From positions 1-64,000 of the forward strand of contig NZ_VIQO01000002.1 in assembly GCF_007483665.1 (NCBI RefSeq): a stretch of DNA of 64,000 bases, in the 5' to 3' direction. This DNA comes from Catellatospora sichuanensis (lineage in GTDB: Bacteria > Actinomycetota > Actinomycetes > Mycobacteriales > Micromonosporaceae). Each line of letters opens with the position of its first letter. Position 1 is the stretch's first letter. Position numbers and translations under genes: made by a program. The notes below the pieces were generated by a model that searched no databases, was not told the origin of the DNA, and saw only the letters and a list, made by a program, of their open reading frames with translations. This document shows, in pieces, positions 1-9,240 of this stretch.

Positions 1-914
1 GGGGCCGGTGCGGGCGGCGCGGGAGCCGGTGCGGGCGGCGGCGCGGGAGCGGGCTCAGGGGCCGGCTCGGGCGCGGGTGCGGGCTCCGCGGGCTCGGCCG
101 GTTCGGCGGGCTCTGCGGGCTCCGCGGGCTCGGCGGGCTCGGCCGGTTCGGCGGGCTCGGCCGGGTGCAGGTCGAGGTCCGGGGGCAGGTGGATCGGGGG
201 GATCCACGGGCCCGGCGGGTCCGGGAGGGGCTCGAGCTCCGGGAAATCCGAAAGGTCGAGGTCCGGCGGCAGATGGAGCGGCGGGATCGGCGGGCCCGGG
301 TCCGGTTCGGGCGTCAGCGGGGGCAGCCCGAAGTCCGGCGGCAGCTGGATGATCGGCGGGACGATCGGGTCCGGCTCGGGGTCGGGGTCGAGCTCCGGGA
401 AGTTGAAGTCCGGCGGGAGCTGGATGATCGGCGGGATGATCGGGTCGGGCTCGGGGTCCGGATCCAGCGGGATGAGTTCGAGGTCCGGTGGCAGGTGGAG
501 GGCGTCCGGCAGCGGGAGTGGCGGCGGAGGCGTCGGGTCCTCCTCGGCGTCCGGCGTGAGATCAATGGGAGTGAGCTGGATCGGCGCCAGGTCGGCCGGA
601 GTGAGCTCGGTGGGCGGCAGCGGAGCGGTCGGCTCGTCGTCCGGCGCGTCCGGCAGCTCCGGCAGGACGGGGGTCAGATCGGCGGGGGTGAGCAGGCTGC
701 CGAGGCCGCCGGTGCCGATGCCGGACTTGGACAGGCGTACGCCCAGGGCGGTGGGTCCGGCACCGGCCGAGGCGTCGGCGAGGCCGCGCAACTGGTCGGT
801 CTCGTCGGGGGTGAGACCGTACTGGGCGGCGACGGCGTCCGGATTGGCCCGTGCGTGCCGGGCGAACTCCGGGTCCACCGCCATCCTGGCGATGAGATCG
901 CGGAACTGGGACAT
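1..914 (-). CDS. Pro/Asp-rich repeat protein with conserved N-terminal domain (3' end beyond window)
   Basis: An open frame runs from ATG at 914 to the left edge without a stop (about 304 codons), so the C-terminus is missing. An AGGGAG ribosome site lies just upstream. The first ~75 residues (MSQFRDLIARMAVDPEFARH...) form a small helical-looking domain ending in a Gly/Ser-rich piece. The rest is almost all Pro, Asp, Glu and Leu: a module of the type PPIIQLPPDF + acidic/proline stretch recurs about five times, then an (EPA)n run and an Ala/Pro tail. No signal peptide or membrane segment is visible. It diverges from the LuxR gene across 163 bp. No function recognised; the frame is clear but the biology is unknown. 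Confidence 0.72.
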   Translation of the reverse strand, partial: MSQFRDLIARMAVDPEFARHARANPDAVAAQYGLTPDETDQLRGLADASAGAGPTALGVRLSKSGIGTGGLGSLLTPADLTPVLPELPDAPDDEPTAPLPPTELTPADLAPIQLTPIDLTPDAEEDPTPPPPLPLPDALHLPPDLELIPLDPDPEPDPIIPPIIQLPPDFNFPELDPDPEPDPIVPPIIQLPPDFGLPPLTPEPDPGPPIPPLHLPPDLDLSDFPELEPLPDPPGPWIPPIHLPPDLDLHPAEPAEPAEPAEPAEPAEPAEPAEPAEPAPAPEPAPEPAPAPPPAPAPAPPAPA

Positions 915-1077
915 CGGAGGCTCCCTTTCGATGGGAGGGCTTCGTGCGGGGGCGTTGGTGCGGGGGGTGTTGCGAGGTGAGTTCACGCTAGGTCCGCTAG
1001 GGGACTGCGCACATCGCGGCGAGTACGTAACTTCTGCACCGGGGGTGCTGCGTACCGACCCGGAGAGGGGAGGCGTC

Positions 1078-2826
1078 GTGGATCGTCGACAGGCCGCTGA
1101 GCTGCTGCGGGAGCGTACGGGCCGATCCGTCGCGCCCCGCCTGCTGGAGCAGTTGCTGCGGCGTACAGACGCGGACCCGACAGTGTTGGCGGCGATCGCC
1201 GACCAGGTCGACGGCGACGGCGACGGGCTCCACCGGCTGCCGCTGCGTTGGCCCGAGGAGCTGGCCGAGCCGGTGCGTGCGGCGCTGCGCTCGCTGGAGC
1301 CGGGTGCGCGCGAGACGGTGACCGCGGCGGCCGTGATCGGACGCGAGTTCGACCTGGCCATCCTGGAGGGCGTCTGCCCCGGGCAGGACGTCCTGAGCGG
1401 GTTGGACGACGCCGCCGCGGCCGGGCTGGTCCGCGAGCAGGGCCCGCAGGTGTACGGCTTCGTGCGGGCGCTGGACCGCGAGGTCTGCTACGACACGCTC
1501 GGCGCGCGCTCCCGTGCGGCGCTGCACGAGCGGGTCGCCGGGGTGCTGACCCGGCTGGGCGCGCTCGGCGGGACGCGGGCGGCGACCCTGCCGGAGCTGG
1601 CGCACCACACCGCCGAAGCGGCGGCGCTGGGCGGACCCGCCCGGCTGGACGCCGCCGTCGCCGCGTCGGCCACCGCTGCCGCCGCCGCCGACGAGGAGGG
1701 TGCCTACGACCTGGCCGCCGGTTACTTCGCGCAGGCCGCGCTGTTCGCCGGTCGGGCGGGATGGACGCCGCCGCAGGCCGGTCGGCTGTTGGCGGCCTCC
1801 GGCACGGCCCGGCTACGCGGGGCAGGAAGCGCGGCAGCGCGGGAGGCGGGCCGGGCGTCGCTGACCGGCGCGCTGCGGCTGGGGCTGCGTGCGGGCGATC
1901 TGGGTCTGATCGCCGCGGCCGCGCTGGGGCTGGGTCCGCGTTCGAGCGCCGGTGCGCTGGCTGGGGCGACGGCGGTGACGGGCTCGTCCGCGAGCGCGGG
2001 TGTGTCTTCCGGGGCTGCGCCGGTGGGATCGGGGGCGGGTTCGTCCGAGGGCGCCGAGGTCCGGCAGGGTGCGGCCGTGGTGCCGCCGGATCCGGTGCGG
2101 GTGGCCGCGCTGCGGGACGCCTGCGCGGCGCTGCCGGCCGTGGGCCTGCCGCCGGAGCAGCATTCGGCGGCGGCGCGGCTCATGGCACGCCTCGCCGGCG
2201 AGCTGGGGCAGGCCGAGCTGGCCGAGCGGGCGCTGGATCTGGCCCGCGCCGCCGGAGATCCGCGGGCGGTGGCGGAGGCGCTGCTGGCCGTGGGCGGCCG
2301 CCTTGATGAGGTGGTGCGCGAGGCCGCCGCGCTGAACGACGCCGAGCTGCAGGCCAGGGCGTACGACCTGGCGGCGGCCGACGCGCTCCGGCACGGTGAC
2401 CGGGTCCGCGCCGCGGCGCTGCTGGCCCGGGCGGCGGCGCTCGGTGAGGGCCGTCCCACGGCACTGGTGCGCTGGTACGCGCTGCGGGCTGCGGCCGAAC
2501 TGGCCGCCCTGCGCGGCCGACCGGATCCGGCGGCGGCCGACCGGGCGCTGGCCGCCGGGCAGCTCGTCGACCCGGCCGCGGCCGAGGTGGCCGATCGGGC
2601 GCTGCGGGGCTGGTCGGGCCTGGATGCGGGGCCGGGCGGGCTGACCTCGCGGGAGCGTGAGGTGCTGGTCTGGGCCCTGCGCGGAGCGCCCGCCAAGGAG
2701 ATCGCGAGCGGGCTGGTGCTCGGCGAGCGGACCGTGGAGACCCACCTGGCCAGCATCTATCGCAAGCTCGGGGTGCGCACCCGGATCGAGTTGATCAAGA
2801 AGCTGGGAGACGGTAGCTCACCGTAG
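1078..2826 (+). CDS. LuxR-family transcriptional regulator lacking the ATPase domain
   Basis: 582-aa protein from GTG 1078, chosen because GGGAGG lies 6-7 nt upstream; the frame is open further upstream but that part is antisense to the neighbouring gene. The last ~55 residues are a LuxR/GerE helix-turn-helix (LTSREREVLVWALRG ... KEIASGLVLGERTVETHL). The region before it is Ala/Leu-rich helical repeat like the central part of large ATP-binding LuxR (LAL/MalT-type) regulators, including the winged segment that normally follows the P-loop ATPase (EPGARETVTAAAVIGREFDL). No Walker A motif exists in the frame, so the ATPase half is missing. It probably binds DNA as a partner-controlled regulator; the target is unknown. 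Confidence 0.8.
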   Translation: MDRRQAAELLRERTGRSVAPRLLEQLLRRTDADPTVLAAIADQVDGDGDGLHRLPLRWPEELAEPVRAALRSLEPGARETVTAAAVIGREFDLAILEGVCPGQDVLSGLDDAAAAGLVREQGPQVYGFVRALDREVCYDTLGARSRAALHERVAGVLTRLGALGGTRAATLPELAHHTAEAAALGGPARLDAAVAASATAAAAADEEGAYDLAAGYFAQAALFAGRAGWTPPQAGRLLAASGTARLRGAGSAAAREAGRASLTGALRLGLRAGDLGLIAAAALGLGPRSSAGALAGATAVTGSSASAGVSSGAAPVGSGAGSSEGAEVRQGAAVVPPDPVRVAALRDACAALPAVGLPPEQHSAAARLMARLAGELGQAELAERALDLARAAGDPRAVAEALLAVGGRLDEVVREAAALNDAELQARAYDLAAADALRHGDRVRAAALLARAAALGEGRPTALVRWYALRAAAELAALRGRPDPAAADRALAAGQLVDPAAAEVADRALRGWSGLDAGPGGLTSREREVLVWALRGAPAKEIASGLVLGERTVETHLASIYRKLGVRTRIELIKKLGDGSSP

Positions 2827-3130
2827 AGGTTCCGGTTACCAAGTGTTACGAATGAGATTCGCAAATGACTGGACGGCCACTTGACCAGCGGCGTAGCGTC
2901 TCTCTCAAGCGCATCGCTCGATGAAACCCGGGGGATGGCCCAGCCGATCATTTATCGGTTGTGGCGCCGAGTGGATGCGCCGGGGGATGGGTGGCACCAC
3001 GCCGTTGGGGGACGGCCGCCACCTGAGACCGGTCGGCCGGCCGGCGACGCTAACGGGGGTGAGCGTCGCCGCCGGCCACCGGCATGTCCAGCCTGTCGCG
3101 CCCGGCACCGGGCCGCCCAAGATCGCCCGA

Positions 3131-3185
3131 CTTGCCTGGCACCTGTGCGTATCTTGAACTCGGATACGCCCAGGTGCCAGGCAAG
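3131..3185. terminator. Long hairpin between convergent genes
   Basis: Two 23-nt arms (3131-3153 and 3163-3185) are reverse complements with one mismatch, around a 9-nt loop. It lies between the LuxR gene (+) and gpmA (-), so it can act as a two-way terminator. There is no U-tract. A smaller imperfect stem lies at about 2942-2962. The rest of the 377-bp gap (2827-3203) holds no convincing gene. Confidence 0.65.
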
Positions 3186-3203
3186 TTCGACGATCAAGCA
3201 GGG

Positions 3204-3950
3204 TCAGCGGCCCTGGTTGGCGACGGCGGCGGCGGCTTCGGCGGCCGCGGCGGGGTCGAGGTAGGTGCCGCCCTTGGTGACGGGGCGCAGGTTTTCGTCG
3301 AGGTCGTAGCGCAGCGGGATGCCGGTCGGGATGTTCAGGGCGGCGATCGCCTCGTCGGAGATGCCGTCCAGGTGCTTGACCAGGGCACGCAGCGAGTTGC
3401 CGTGGGCGACCACGAGCACCGTGCGGCCCGTGCGCAGGTCCGGGATGATCGCGTCGTACCAGTACGGCAGCATCCGGCCCACGACGTCCTTCAGGCACTC
3501 CGTGCGCGGCTTCAACTCGTCCGGCAGCAGTGCGTAGCGAGCGTCGCCCACCTGCGAGAACTCGTCGTCGTCGGCGATCGGCGGCGGCGGGGTGTCGTAC
3601 GAGCGGCGCCAGAGCATGAACTGCTCCTCGCCGTACGTGTCGAGGGTCTGCTTCTTGTCCTTGCCCTGCAGTGCGCCGTAGTGGCGCTCGTTGAGCCGCC
3701 AGCTGCGCGACACCGGGATCCAGGACCGGTCCGCCGTGTCGAGCGCGATCTCGGAGGTACGGATGGCGCGCCGCAGCACGCTGGTGTGCACCACGTCGGG
3801 CAGCAGTCCGTGTTCCTTGAGCAGCTCGCCGCCGCGGCGCGCCTCCGCCTCGCCCTGGGCGTTCAGGTCGACGTCGACCCAGCCGGTGAAGAGGTTCTTG
3901 GCGTTCCATTCGCTGTAGCCGTGCCGCAGCAGCACCAGTGTTCCAACCAT
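3204..3950 (-). CDS. gpmA: 2,3-bisphosphoglycerate-dependent phosphoglycerate mutase
   Basis: 248-aa protein that interconverts 3- and 2-phosphoglycerate in cytosolic glycolysis and gluconeogenesis. ATG 3950 is preferred over the upstream ATG at 3977 because family members begin [11 protein letters not shown] and AGAGGA lies 8-9 nt before it. The histidine phosphatase motif [10 protein letters not shown] (RHG, residues 9-11) holds the phosphorylated His. Other family blocks follow: [20 protein letters not shown], and the second catalytic His in [11 protein letters not shown]. Length is normal. It is monocistronic, and a gpm gene near phoU-phoRP is also the arrangement in Streptomyces. Confidence 0.96.
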   Translation of the reverse strand: MVGTLVLLRHGYSEWNAKNLFTGWVDVDLNAQGEAEARRGGELLKEHGLLPDVVHTSVLRRAIRTSEIALDTADRSWIPVSRSWRLNERHYGALQGKDKKQTLDTYGEEQFMLWRRSYDTPPPPIADDDEFSQVGDARYALLPDELKPRTECLKDVVGRMLPYWYDAIIPDLRTGRTVLVVAHGNSLRALVKHLDGISDEAIAALNIPTGIPLRYDLDENLRPVTKGGTYLDPAAAAEAAAAVANQGR

Positions 3951-3994
3951 GCCGACATCCTCTCTGATGGACGTCAAGGCCCTGTGACCAGCCC

Positions 3995-4053
3995 CACGTG
4001 ACGACCACCACGTGAAATCCGAGGTGACTTTCGTCGTACCGGCGGCCTAGGTT
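3995..4053 (+). promoter_or_regulatory. Promoter region of the MFS operon with two CACGTG boxes
   Basis: The gap between divergent gpmA and the first MFS gene carries two CACGTG palindromes (3995-4000 and 4009-4014) 14 nt apart, then a TAGGTT -10-like box at 4048-4053 about 34 nt before the GTG start. The spaced palindromes look like an operator. The regulator is unknown; call from sequence only. Confidence 0.4.
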
Positions 4054-4087
4054 GTAAGGCACCAGATGGGTTACGAGCATTACAGGG

Positions 4088-5383
4088 GTGCGTGTGCGGG
4101 GCTGGTTGGCGCAGACGGCGGGCGGACTGCCGAAGATCTTCTGGTATCTGTGGACCGGCACCTTGATCAACCGTACCGGTGCGTTCGTGATGCTGTATCT
4201 CGAGATCCACATGGTGGTCGAGTACGGCTTCTCGCCGACCTTCGCCGGTCTGGTCCTCGGGTTGTTCGGCGGCGGCATGGCGCTGGGCTCGCTGGCCGGC
4301 GGGGTGCTGGCCGATCGCTGGGGCCGCCGCTCCTCGCTGCTGCTGTCCAACGTCGCGCTCGCGGCGACGGCCGTGGTGCTCGGTTTCGTGTTCGAGCCGG
4401 TCGCGGTCGCGCTGCTGGCCGCGGTGTACGGCTTCTGGAACGGACTGGGCCGCCCCGCCTTCTCCGCGACCATGGTCGACGTGCTCGGCCCGAGCATGCG
4501 CATGCGCGGCATGAACCTCAACTACTGGGCCATCAACCTGGGCTTCTCGTGCGCCGCGGTGCTGGCCGGTGTGCTGGCGCGCACCCCGCACCTGACCGTG
4601 TTCCTGCTCAACGCGGCAGCACAGCTGGTCATGGCGGCGATCGTGTTCTGGCGGGTGCCGGAGACCCAGCCGGTCAGGGACGTCCTGCCCGGCACGGGAG
4701 GCTCCGCCGCTCCGGCGCGGTCCGCGGCCGTGCGCGTGCCGGTCGAGGGCAGCATCGCCGTGGTGCTGCGCGACCGGGTCTTCATGACGTTCGTGCTGCT
4801 CAACCTCGGTTTGTGGATCATCATCGAGTCCTGCAAGCTGATCCCGATCGCGATGCACCAGCGGGGCATGGACGCGGCCGACTACGGCACGGTCATCGCC
4901 GTCAACGGCATCATGATCGTTGCCTTCCAGCTGTTCGTGCCCAAGCTGCTGGCGGGACGCAACCGCAGCCGGGTGCTGGCGCTGTCGGCGCTGCTCGTCG
5001 GCTTCGGCATGGGCGCGACCGCGATCGCCGGCACGGTGCCCATGCTGATGCTGACCGTCGTGGTGTGGACCGCGGGCGAGATGCTGAACGCACCGGTCAA
5101 CGGCACGCTGATCGCCGACCTGTCCCAGCCCGCGATGCGAGGGCGCTACCAGGGTGTCGCCTCGATGGGCTTCACCGCCGCCAACTTCGTCGCCCCGGTG
5201 GCCGGCGGCGCGCTGCTCCAGTACGCCCCGCCCGCCACGCTGTGGCTGGTGCTGGCCCTGCTCGGCATCGTCGTCGCGGTCGGTCAGCTGCTCAGCGGGC
5301 CGGTCCGCGAGCGCCGAGCCCGCGCCCTGACCGCGCCCAAGCCGGTCGTGGAAGGAGCGGACCTTGCCCCCGTCGCGGCTTGA
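4088..5383 (+). CDS. MFS transporter (tandem paralogue 1)
   Basis: 431-aa integral membrane protein with about 12 hydrophobic segments, probably a drug or metabolite exporter using the proton gradient. The loop-2 signature GGVLADRWGRR (after the second helix) marks the major facilitator superfamily; AMRGRYQGV near the C-terminal half recurs in all three neighbouring copies. The start GTG 4088 has only a weak upstream site (CAGG). The three genes are head-to-tail with overlapping or near-touching ends, so they form one operon. Substrate cannot be inferred. Confidence 0.88.
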   Translation: MRVRGWLAQTAGGLPKIFWYLWTGTLINRTGAFVMLYLEIHMVVEYGFSPTFAGLVLGLFGGGMALGSLAGGVLADRWGRRSSLLLSNVALAATAVVLGFVFEPVAVALLAAVYGFWNGLGRPAFSATMVDVLGPSMRMRGMNLNYWAINLGFSCAAVLAGVLARTPHLTVFLLNAAAQLVMAAIVFWRVPETQPVRDVLPGTGGSAAPARSAAVRVPVEGSIAVVLRDRVFMTFVLLNLGLWIIIESCKLIPIAMHQRGMDAADYGTVIAVNGIMIVAFQLFVPKLLAGRNRSRVLALSALLVGFGMGATAIAGTVPMLMLTVVVWTAGEMLNAPVNGTLIADLSQPAMRGRYQGVASMGFTAANFVAPVAGGALLQYAPPATLWLVLALLGIVVAVGQLLSGPVRERRARALTAPKPVVEGADLAPVAA

Positions 5384-6713
5384 GACTCCCCGCCCGGCCC
5401 CCGGCTCGGCCGAATCAGTCCTGGTCGCGACCGGCTCGGCCGGGCCTGAAGCGGGCCTGCCCGGCCCGGCCGGACCCGGGCCGGGTGACCGGAGCGGCGT
5501 ACGGCGCTGGTTCGCGGAGACGACCGGCGGGCTGCCCGCGACGTACTGGTACCTGTGGACCGGGTCGCTGATCAACCGCGCGGGCGGCTTCGTCATCGTC
5601 TACCTGACGATCTACCTGACCACCGTGCAGGGCTTCTCGCCGACCCGGTCCGGGCTGGTGCTCGGCCTGTGGGCGGCGGGCGGCGCGATCGGCACCCTGG
5701 CCGGCGGCGTGGCCGCGGACCGGGTGGGGCGGCGGATCACCCTGCTCGTCGCGCACCTCGGCGGCGTGCTGCTGCTGGTGTCGCTGGCCTTCGCCCAGGG
5801 CTTCTGGATGATCGCGCCGCTGACCTTCCTGTTCGGCCTGGTCGGCGAGGCAGCACGGCCGGCCTTCCAGGCGATGATGGTGGACGTGGTGCCGGCGAAG
5901 GACCGGCTGCGCGCGTTCACGCTCAACTACTGGGCCGTCAACGTGGGCTTCGCGGTCGCCGCGACGCTGGCGGGGCTGGCCGCAGCCGCCGACCCGAAGC
6001 TGATCTTCCTGGTGAACGCGGGCACGGCGCTCGCGCCGTTCCTGTTCATCCTGCTCAAGGTGCGCGAGCCGCAGCGGGAGCGGCCCGCCGTCGCGCCGCA
6101 CGGGCCGGTCGCGCGGGTCGGCATCGGCGTGGTGCTGCGCGACCGCGTCTTCCTCGGCTTCGTCGCGCTGAACGTGCTGATCTCGTTCGTCTTCATGCAG
6201 CATTTGTCCACGCTGCCCATCGCGATGACCGGCGACGGCATTTCGGCGCAACAGTACGGCCTGGTCATCGCGCTCAACGGGGTGCTCATCGTGGCCGGGC
6301 AGCTGTTCATCCCCAAGCTGATCCGCTCGTACGAGCGCTCGCACGTGCTCGCCGTCGCGGCACTGATCATCGGGCTCGGCTTCGCGCTGACCGCGTTCGC
6401 CGATTCGGCCGCGTTCTACGCGATGACCGTGCTGATCTGGACGGTGGGCGAGATGCTGAACTCGCCGTCGAGTTCCACGCTGACCGCGGCGCTGTCGCCG
6501 GCCGCCATGCGGGGTCGTTACCAGGGGGTGATGTCGTTGTCCTGGTCGGTGGCCGGATTCGCCGCACCCGTGCTGGGCGGGTACGTGCAGCAGCACCTCG
6601 GCGACGAGGCACTGTGGCTGGGCTGCGGTGTGATCGCTATCGTCGCGGCGGCCGGCCAGCTCTGGGCGGGTCCGGCCCGCGAGCGGCGGGCACAGGCGCT
6701 GCAGGCTGTGTGA
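5364..6713 (+). CDS. MFS transporter (tandem paralogue 2)
   Basis: 449 aa from TTG 5364, a rare start chosen because GAAGGAG lies 6 nt upstream; this overlaps the previous gene by 20 nt and implies translational coupling. Relative to copy 1 it has an extra ~45-residue Ala/Pro/Gly-rich N-terminal tail before the shared block (WFAETTGGLPATYWYLWTGS). It carries the same superfamily signature (GGVAADRVGRR) and the MRGRYQGV motif. Membrane-embedded, likely efflux; substrate unknown. Confidence 0.88.
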   Translation: MPPSRLETPRPAPGSAESVLVATGSAGPEAGLPGPAGPGPGDRSGVRRWFAETTGGLPATYWYLWTGSLINRAGGFVIVYLTIYLTTVQGFSPTRSGLVLGLWAAGGAIGTLAGGVAADRVGRRITLLVAHLGGVLLLVSLAFAQGFWMIAPLTFLFGLVGEAARPAFQAMMVDVVPAKDRLRAFTLNYWAVNVGFAVAATLAGLAAAADPKLIFLVNAGTALAPFLFILLKVREPQRERPAVAPHGPVARVGIGVVLRDRVFLGFVALNVLISFVFMQHLSTLPIAMTGDGISAQQYGLVIALNGVLIVAGQLFIPKLIRSYERSHVLAVAALIIGLGFALTAFADSAAFYAMTVLIWTVGEMLNSPSSSTLTAALSPAAMRGRYQGVMSLSWSVAGFAAPVLGGYVQQHLGDEALWLGCGVIAIVAAAGQLWAGPARERRAQALQAV

Positions 6714-6721
6714 GGGTGGGT

Positions 6722-8059
6722 ATGCGGTTCGTTCGGGAGTCGGTGGCCGGGCTGCCGCGTACCTTCTGGATGCTCTTCTCGGCGATGCTCGTCAACCGCG
6801 TGGGCGCGTTCGGCATGCTGCTGCTGCCGATCTACCTGACCACGGCGCGCGGCGCGTCGGTCGCGGTGGCCGGGCTCGTGGTCGGCGCGTACGGGGCCGG
6901 TGGCGCGGGCGGCACCCTGCTCGGCGGGGTGCTGGCCGACCGCTGGGGGCGTAAGGCGACATACCTCGCGGGCACCGGCACCGCGGCGATGCTGATGGTC
7001 GGGCTGGGCCTGGCCCGTCCGATCTGGCTGATCGCCGCGCTGGCCGCCGCGGTGGGCCTGGCGCACTCGCTGCCCGGCCCGGCCACGGTCGCCGCCATCG
7101 TCGACGTGCTGCCCGAGGCCGACCGCTCGCGCGCCTTCAACCTGCAGTTCTGGGCGTTCAACATGGGCAGCGCGATCGCCGCGGCGCTGGCCGGTGTGAT
7201 CGCCGAGTTCAGCTTCCTCGCCCTGTTCCTCATCGACGCCGGCATGACCGCGCTGACCGCGCTGCTGGTCTGGCGCCTGGTGCCGGAGACGTTGCAGCGC
7301 CGACGGCCCGTGATCGCGAAGCCGGTGCCCGGCGCGGACGGCCCGGCGATCGCGGCGTCGGCGGGCGGCGGGATGCGGCGGTTCCCGCTCGGCCGGACGC
7401 CTGCCGCAGACCGCTCCGGTGAGCGGGGCGGGCTGGGCGTGGTGCTGCGGGACCGGGTGTTCCTCACCTTCGTCGGGCTGACGTTCGTGCTGGCGCTGCT
7501 GACCGTGCAGGGGCAGTCGATCCTGCAGCTGGCGATGGAGGGTGACGGGCTGCGCCCGTCCGCGTACGGGCTGGTCGTCTCGCTGGGCGGGGCGATGATC
7601 GTGGTGGGGCAGCTGTTCGTGCCGCGGCTGATCGGCGCGCGCCGCCACGGGGTCGTGCTGGCGGCGGCGTTCGTGCTGCTCGCGCTCGGCTACAGCACGG
7701 TGTTCCTGGCCGACCGGCTGTGGGTGTACGTGGCCGCGGCGGCGGTGTGGACGGTGGGCCAGATGCTGGCCGCGCCGCCGAACGCCTCGATCATCGCCGA
7801 GCTGGCCCCGACCGCTCTGCGCGGTCGCTACCAGGGCGTCTTCTTCCTCGTGTTCCCGGCGGCGGGCTTCGTCGCGCCGTCGCTGGGCGGCTGGAGCCTG
7901 CAGCAGATCGGCCCGTGGCACTGGCTCGCGTGCGGCGCACTGGGCCTACTGGGCGCGGCGGGTCACCTGTGGACGGCCCGTCGGCGCGAGGCTCGGGCCG
8001 CGCAGATCCGCGCGGTGGAGATCGCCCCACAAGCGACGGTCGAGCCCGCTTTCGCCTGA
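6722..8059 (+). CDS. MFS transporter (tandem paralogue 3)
   Basis: 445 aa. ATG 6722 aligns with the start of copy 1 and has GAGGGTGG upstream. In-frame GTGs at 6710 and 6716 are alternatives; 6710 would overlap the preceding stop as GTGA. It shares GGVLADRWGRK and LRGRYQGV with its two neighbours but has a longer central cytoplasmic loop (about residues 195-235, Ala/Gly/Arg-rich). Last gene of the transporter operon; no clear terminator follows. Confidence 0.86.
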   Translation: MRFVRESVAGLPRTFWMLFSAMLVNRVGAFGMLLLPIYLTTARGASVAVAGLVVGAYGAGGAGGTLLGGVLADRWGRKATYLAGTGTAAMLMVGLGLARPIWLIAALAAAVGLAHSLPGPATVAAIVDVLPEADRSRAFNLQFWAFNMGSAIAAALAGVIAEFSFLALFLIDAGMTALTALLVWRLVPETLQRRRPVIAKPVPGADGPAIAASAGGGMRRFPLGRTPAADRSGERGGLGVVLRDRVFLTFVGLTFVLALLTVQGQSILQLAMEGDGLRPSAYGLVVSLGGAMIVVGQLFVPRLIGARRHGVVLAAAFVLLALGYSTVFLADRLWVYVAAAAVWTVGQMLAAPPNASIIAELAPTALRGRYQGVFFLVFPAAGFVAPSLGGWSLQQIGPWHWLACGALGLLGAAGHLWTARRREARAAQIRAVEIAPQATVEPAFA

Positions 8060-8204
8060 TCGGCAAGGGATCGCGCCGCACCGTCGGCGTGAGCCGCAGT
8101 GTCGTGATAATCGGGTGACATCGACTCCACCGAATAGCCGATCAGGCCCTCATCCCATCGAAGGATGTCGCAAAGTAACGGTTTGAAAACGGCCGACGTG
8201 ACTG

Positions 8205-8232
8205 TTGACACAGCGCCAAATTAAGTAAGAAT
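8205..8232 (+). promoter_or_regulatory. Sigma70-type promoter of the rpiR-type gene
   Basis: TTGACA at 8205-8210 is a perfect -35, followed after 16 nt by AAGAAT (8227-8232) as -10. The surrounding ~100 bp is far richer in A/T than the rest of the window, and the stretch down to the start codon could hold an operator for the regulator itself. Confidence 0.55.
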
Positions 8233-8279
8233 TCTTTCCACATACAGTTAACACTCCTTCCTAAAAGAGGTTGACGAAC

Positions 8280-9182
8280 GTGGAACGAGGCGCGTACTCG
8301 ACGGCAGGCACGGACAGCGTGCTCGCCCGTTTGCGCGCCAAGCTCCCGGAGTTCACCGGCGCGCTCCGGCGCGTCGCCGAGCAGGTGCTGACCGACCCGG
8401 CCGGCGCCGCGCGGGCGACCATCGTGGAGCTCGCCGAGCGTTCGCACACCTCGCCCGCCACCATCACGCGGTTCTGCCGCGCGGTCGGCTTCGAGGGATA
8501 CGCCGACCTCCGGCTGGCCATCGCGGGTGAGACCGGCCGCGCCGCCCGCTCCGCGGGCTGGCTCGTCGACATCGGCCGCGAGATCGAGCCGGGCGACCCG
8601 CTGGAGCGCGTACTCGGCCAGATCATGGCGGCCGACACCCGGGCCATGCAGGACACCGCCGCGATGACCGACCTGGTCGAGGTCGAGCGCGCCGCCGACG
8701 CCATCGCCGCGGCCGAGCGCGTCGACATCTACGGCGCCTCCGGTTCCGCCCTGGTCGGCGCGGAGATGCAGTTCTCCCTGCACCGCATCGGCATCGCCGC
8801 CTGGTCCTGGCCCGACGTGCACAACGGACTGGCCAGCGCCGCGCTGCTCAGCGCGGGCGACGTCGCGCTGGGCATCTCGCACTCCGGCCAGACCCGGGAG
8901 ACCATCGAGATGGTCGCCGAGGCCGGCAGCCGCGGCGCGACCACGGTCGCGCTCACCAGTTTCCCGCGCTCGCCGCTGGCCGACGTCGCCGACGTCGTGC
9001 TGACCACGGCGACGCAGGCCACCACGTTCCGGCCGGACTCGCTCTCGGCCCGCCACCCGCAGCTGGTCGTGCTCGACCTGCTGTACATCGCCGTCGCGCA
9101 GCGCACCCACGAGCGTGCGCACGCGGCGTTCCAGCGCACCGCCCAGGCGGTCGCCGGACACCGCCTCCGGGAGGTGGTGTGA
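8280..9182 (+). CDS. MurR/RpiR-family transcriptional regulator with SIS domain
   Basis: 300-aa regulator that senses a phosphosugar. GTG 8280 is preferred because AGAGG (8266-8270) is 9 nt upstream; the TTG at 8271 touches that site. Residues ~15-85 are the RpiR helix-turn-helix (ATIVELAERSHTSPATITRF). Residues ~120-265 are a SIS sugar-isomerase fold (VDIYGASGSALV ... LGISHSGQTRETIE). It lies directly upstream of, and in the same direction as, the aminosugar ABC importer, so it probably controls that operon in response to a GlcNAc-type phosphosugar. The ligand is inference. Confidence 0.9.
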   Translation: MERGAYSTAGTDSVLARLRAKLPEFTGALRRVAEQVLTDPAGAARATIVELAERSHTSPATITRFCRAVGFEGYADLRLAIAGETGRAARSAGWLVDIGREIEPGDPLERVLGQIMAADTRAMQDTAAMTDLVEVERAADAIAAAERVDIYGASGSALVGAEMQFSLHRIGIAAWSWPDVHNGLASAALLSAGDVALGISHSGQTRETIEMVAEAGSRGATTVALTSFPRSPLADVADVVLTTATQATTFRPDSLSARHPQLVVLDLLYIAVAQRTHERAHAAFQRTAQAVAGHRLREVV

Positions 9183-9240
9183 GCGATGTGCATCCGCACC
9201 GCGGTATCCACCCGCACGGCTTCCGGCCGTGCCACCGACT

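Noticed and set aside
349-1077. Extending the LuxR gene to an ATG at 349
   Set aside because: The extra part is low-complexity Gly/Ser antisense to the minus-strand repeat protein; GTG 1078 has a good ribosome site.
2905-4521. Long minus-strand open frame of 538 codons across gpmA and the first MFS gene
   Set aside because: It is antisense to gpmA's neighbour and in another frame over gpmA; Arg/His-rich composition typical of shadow frames at this GC content.
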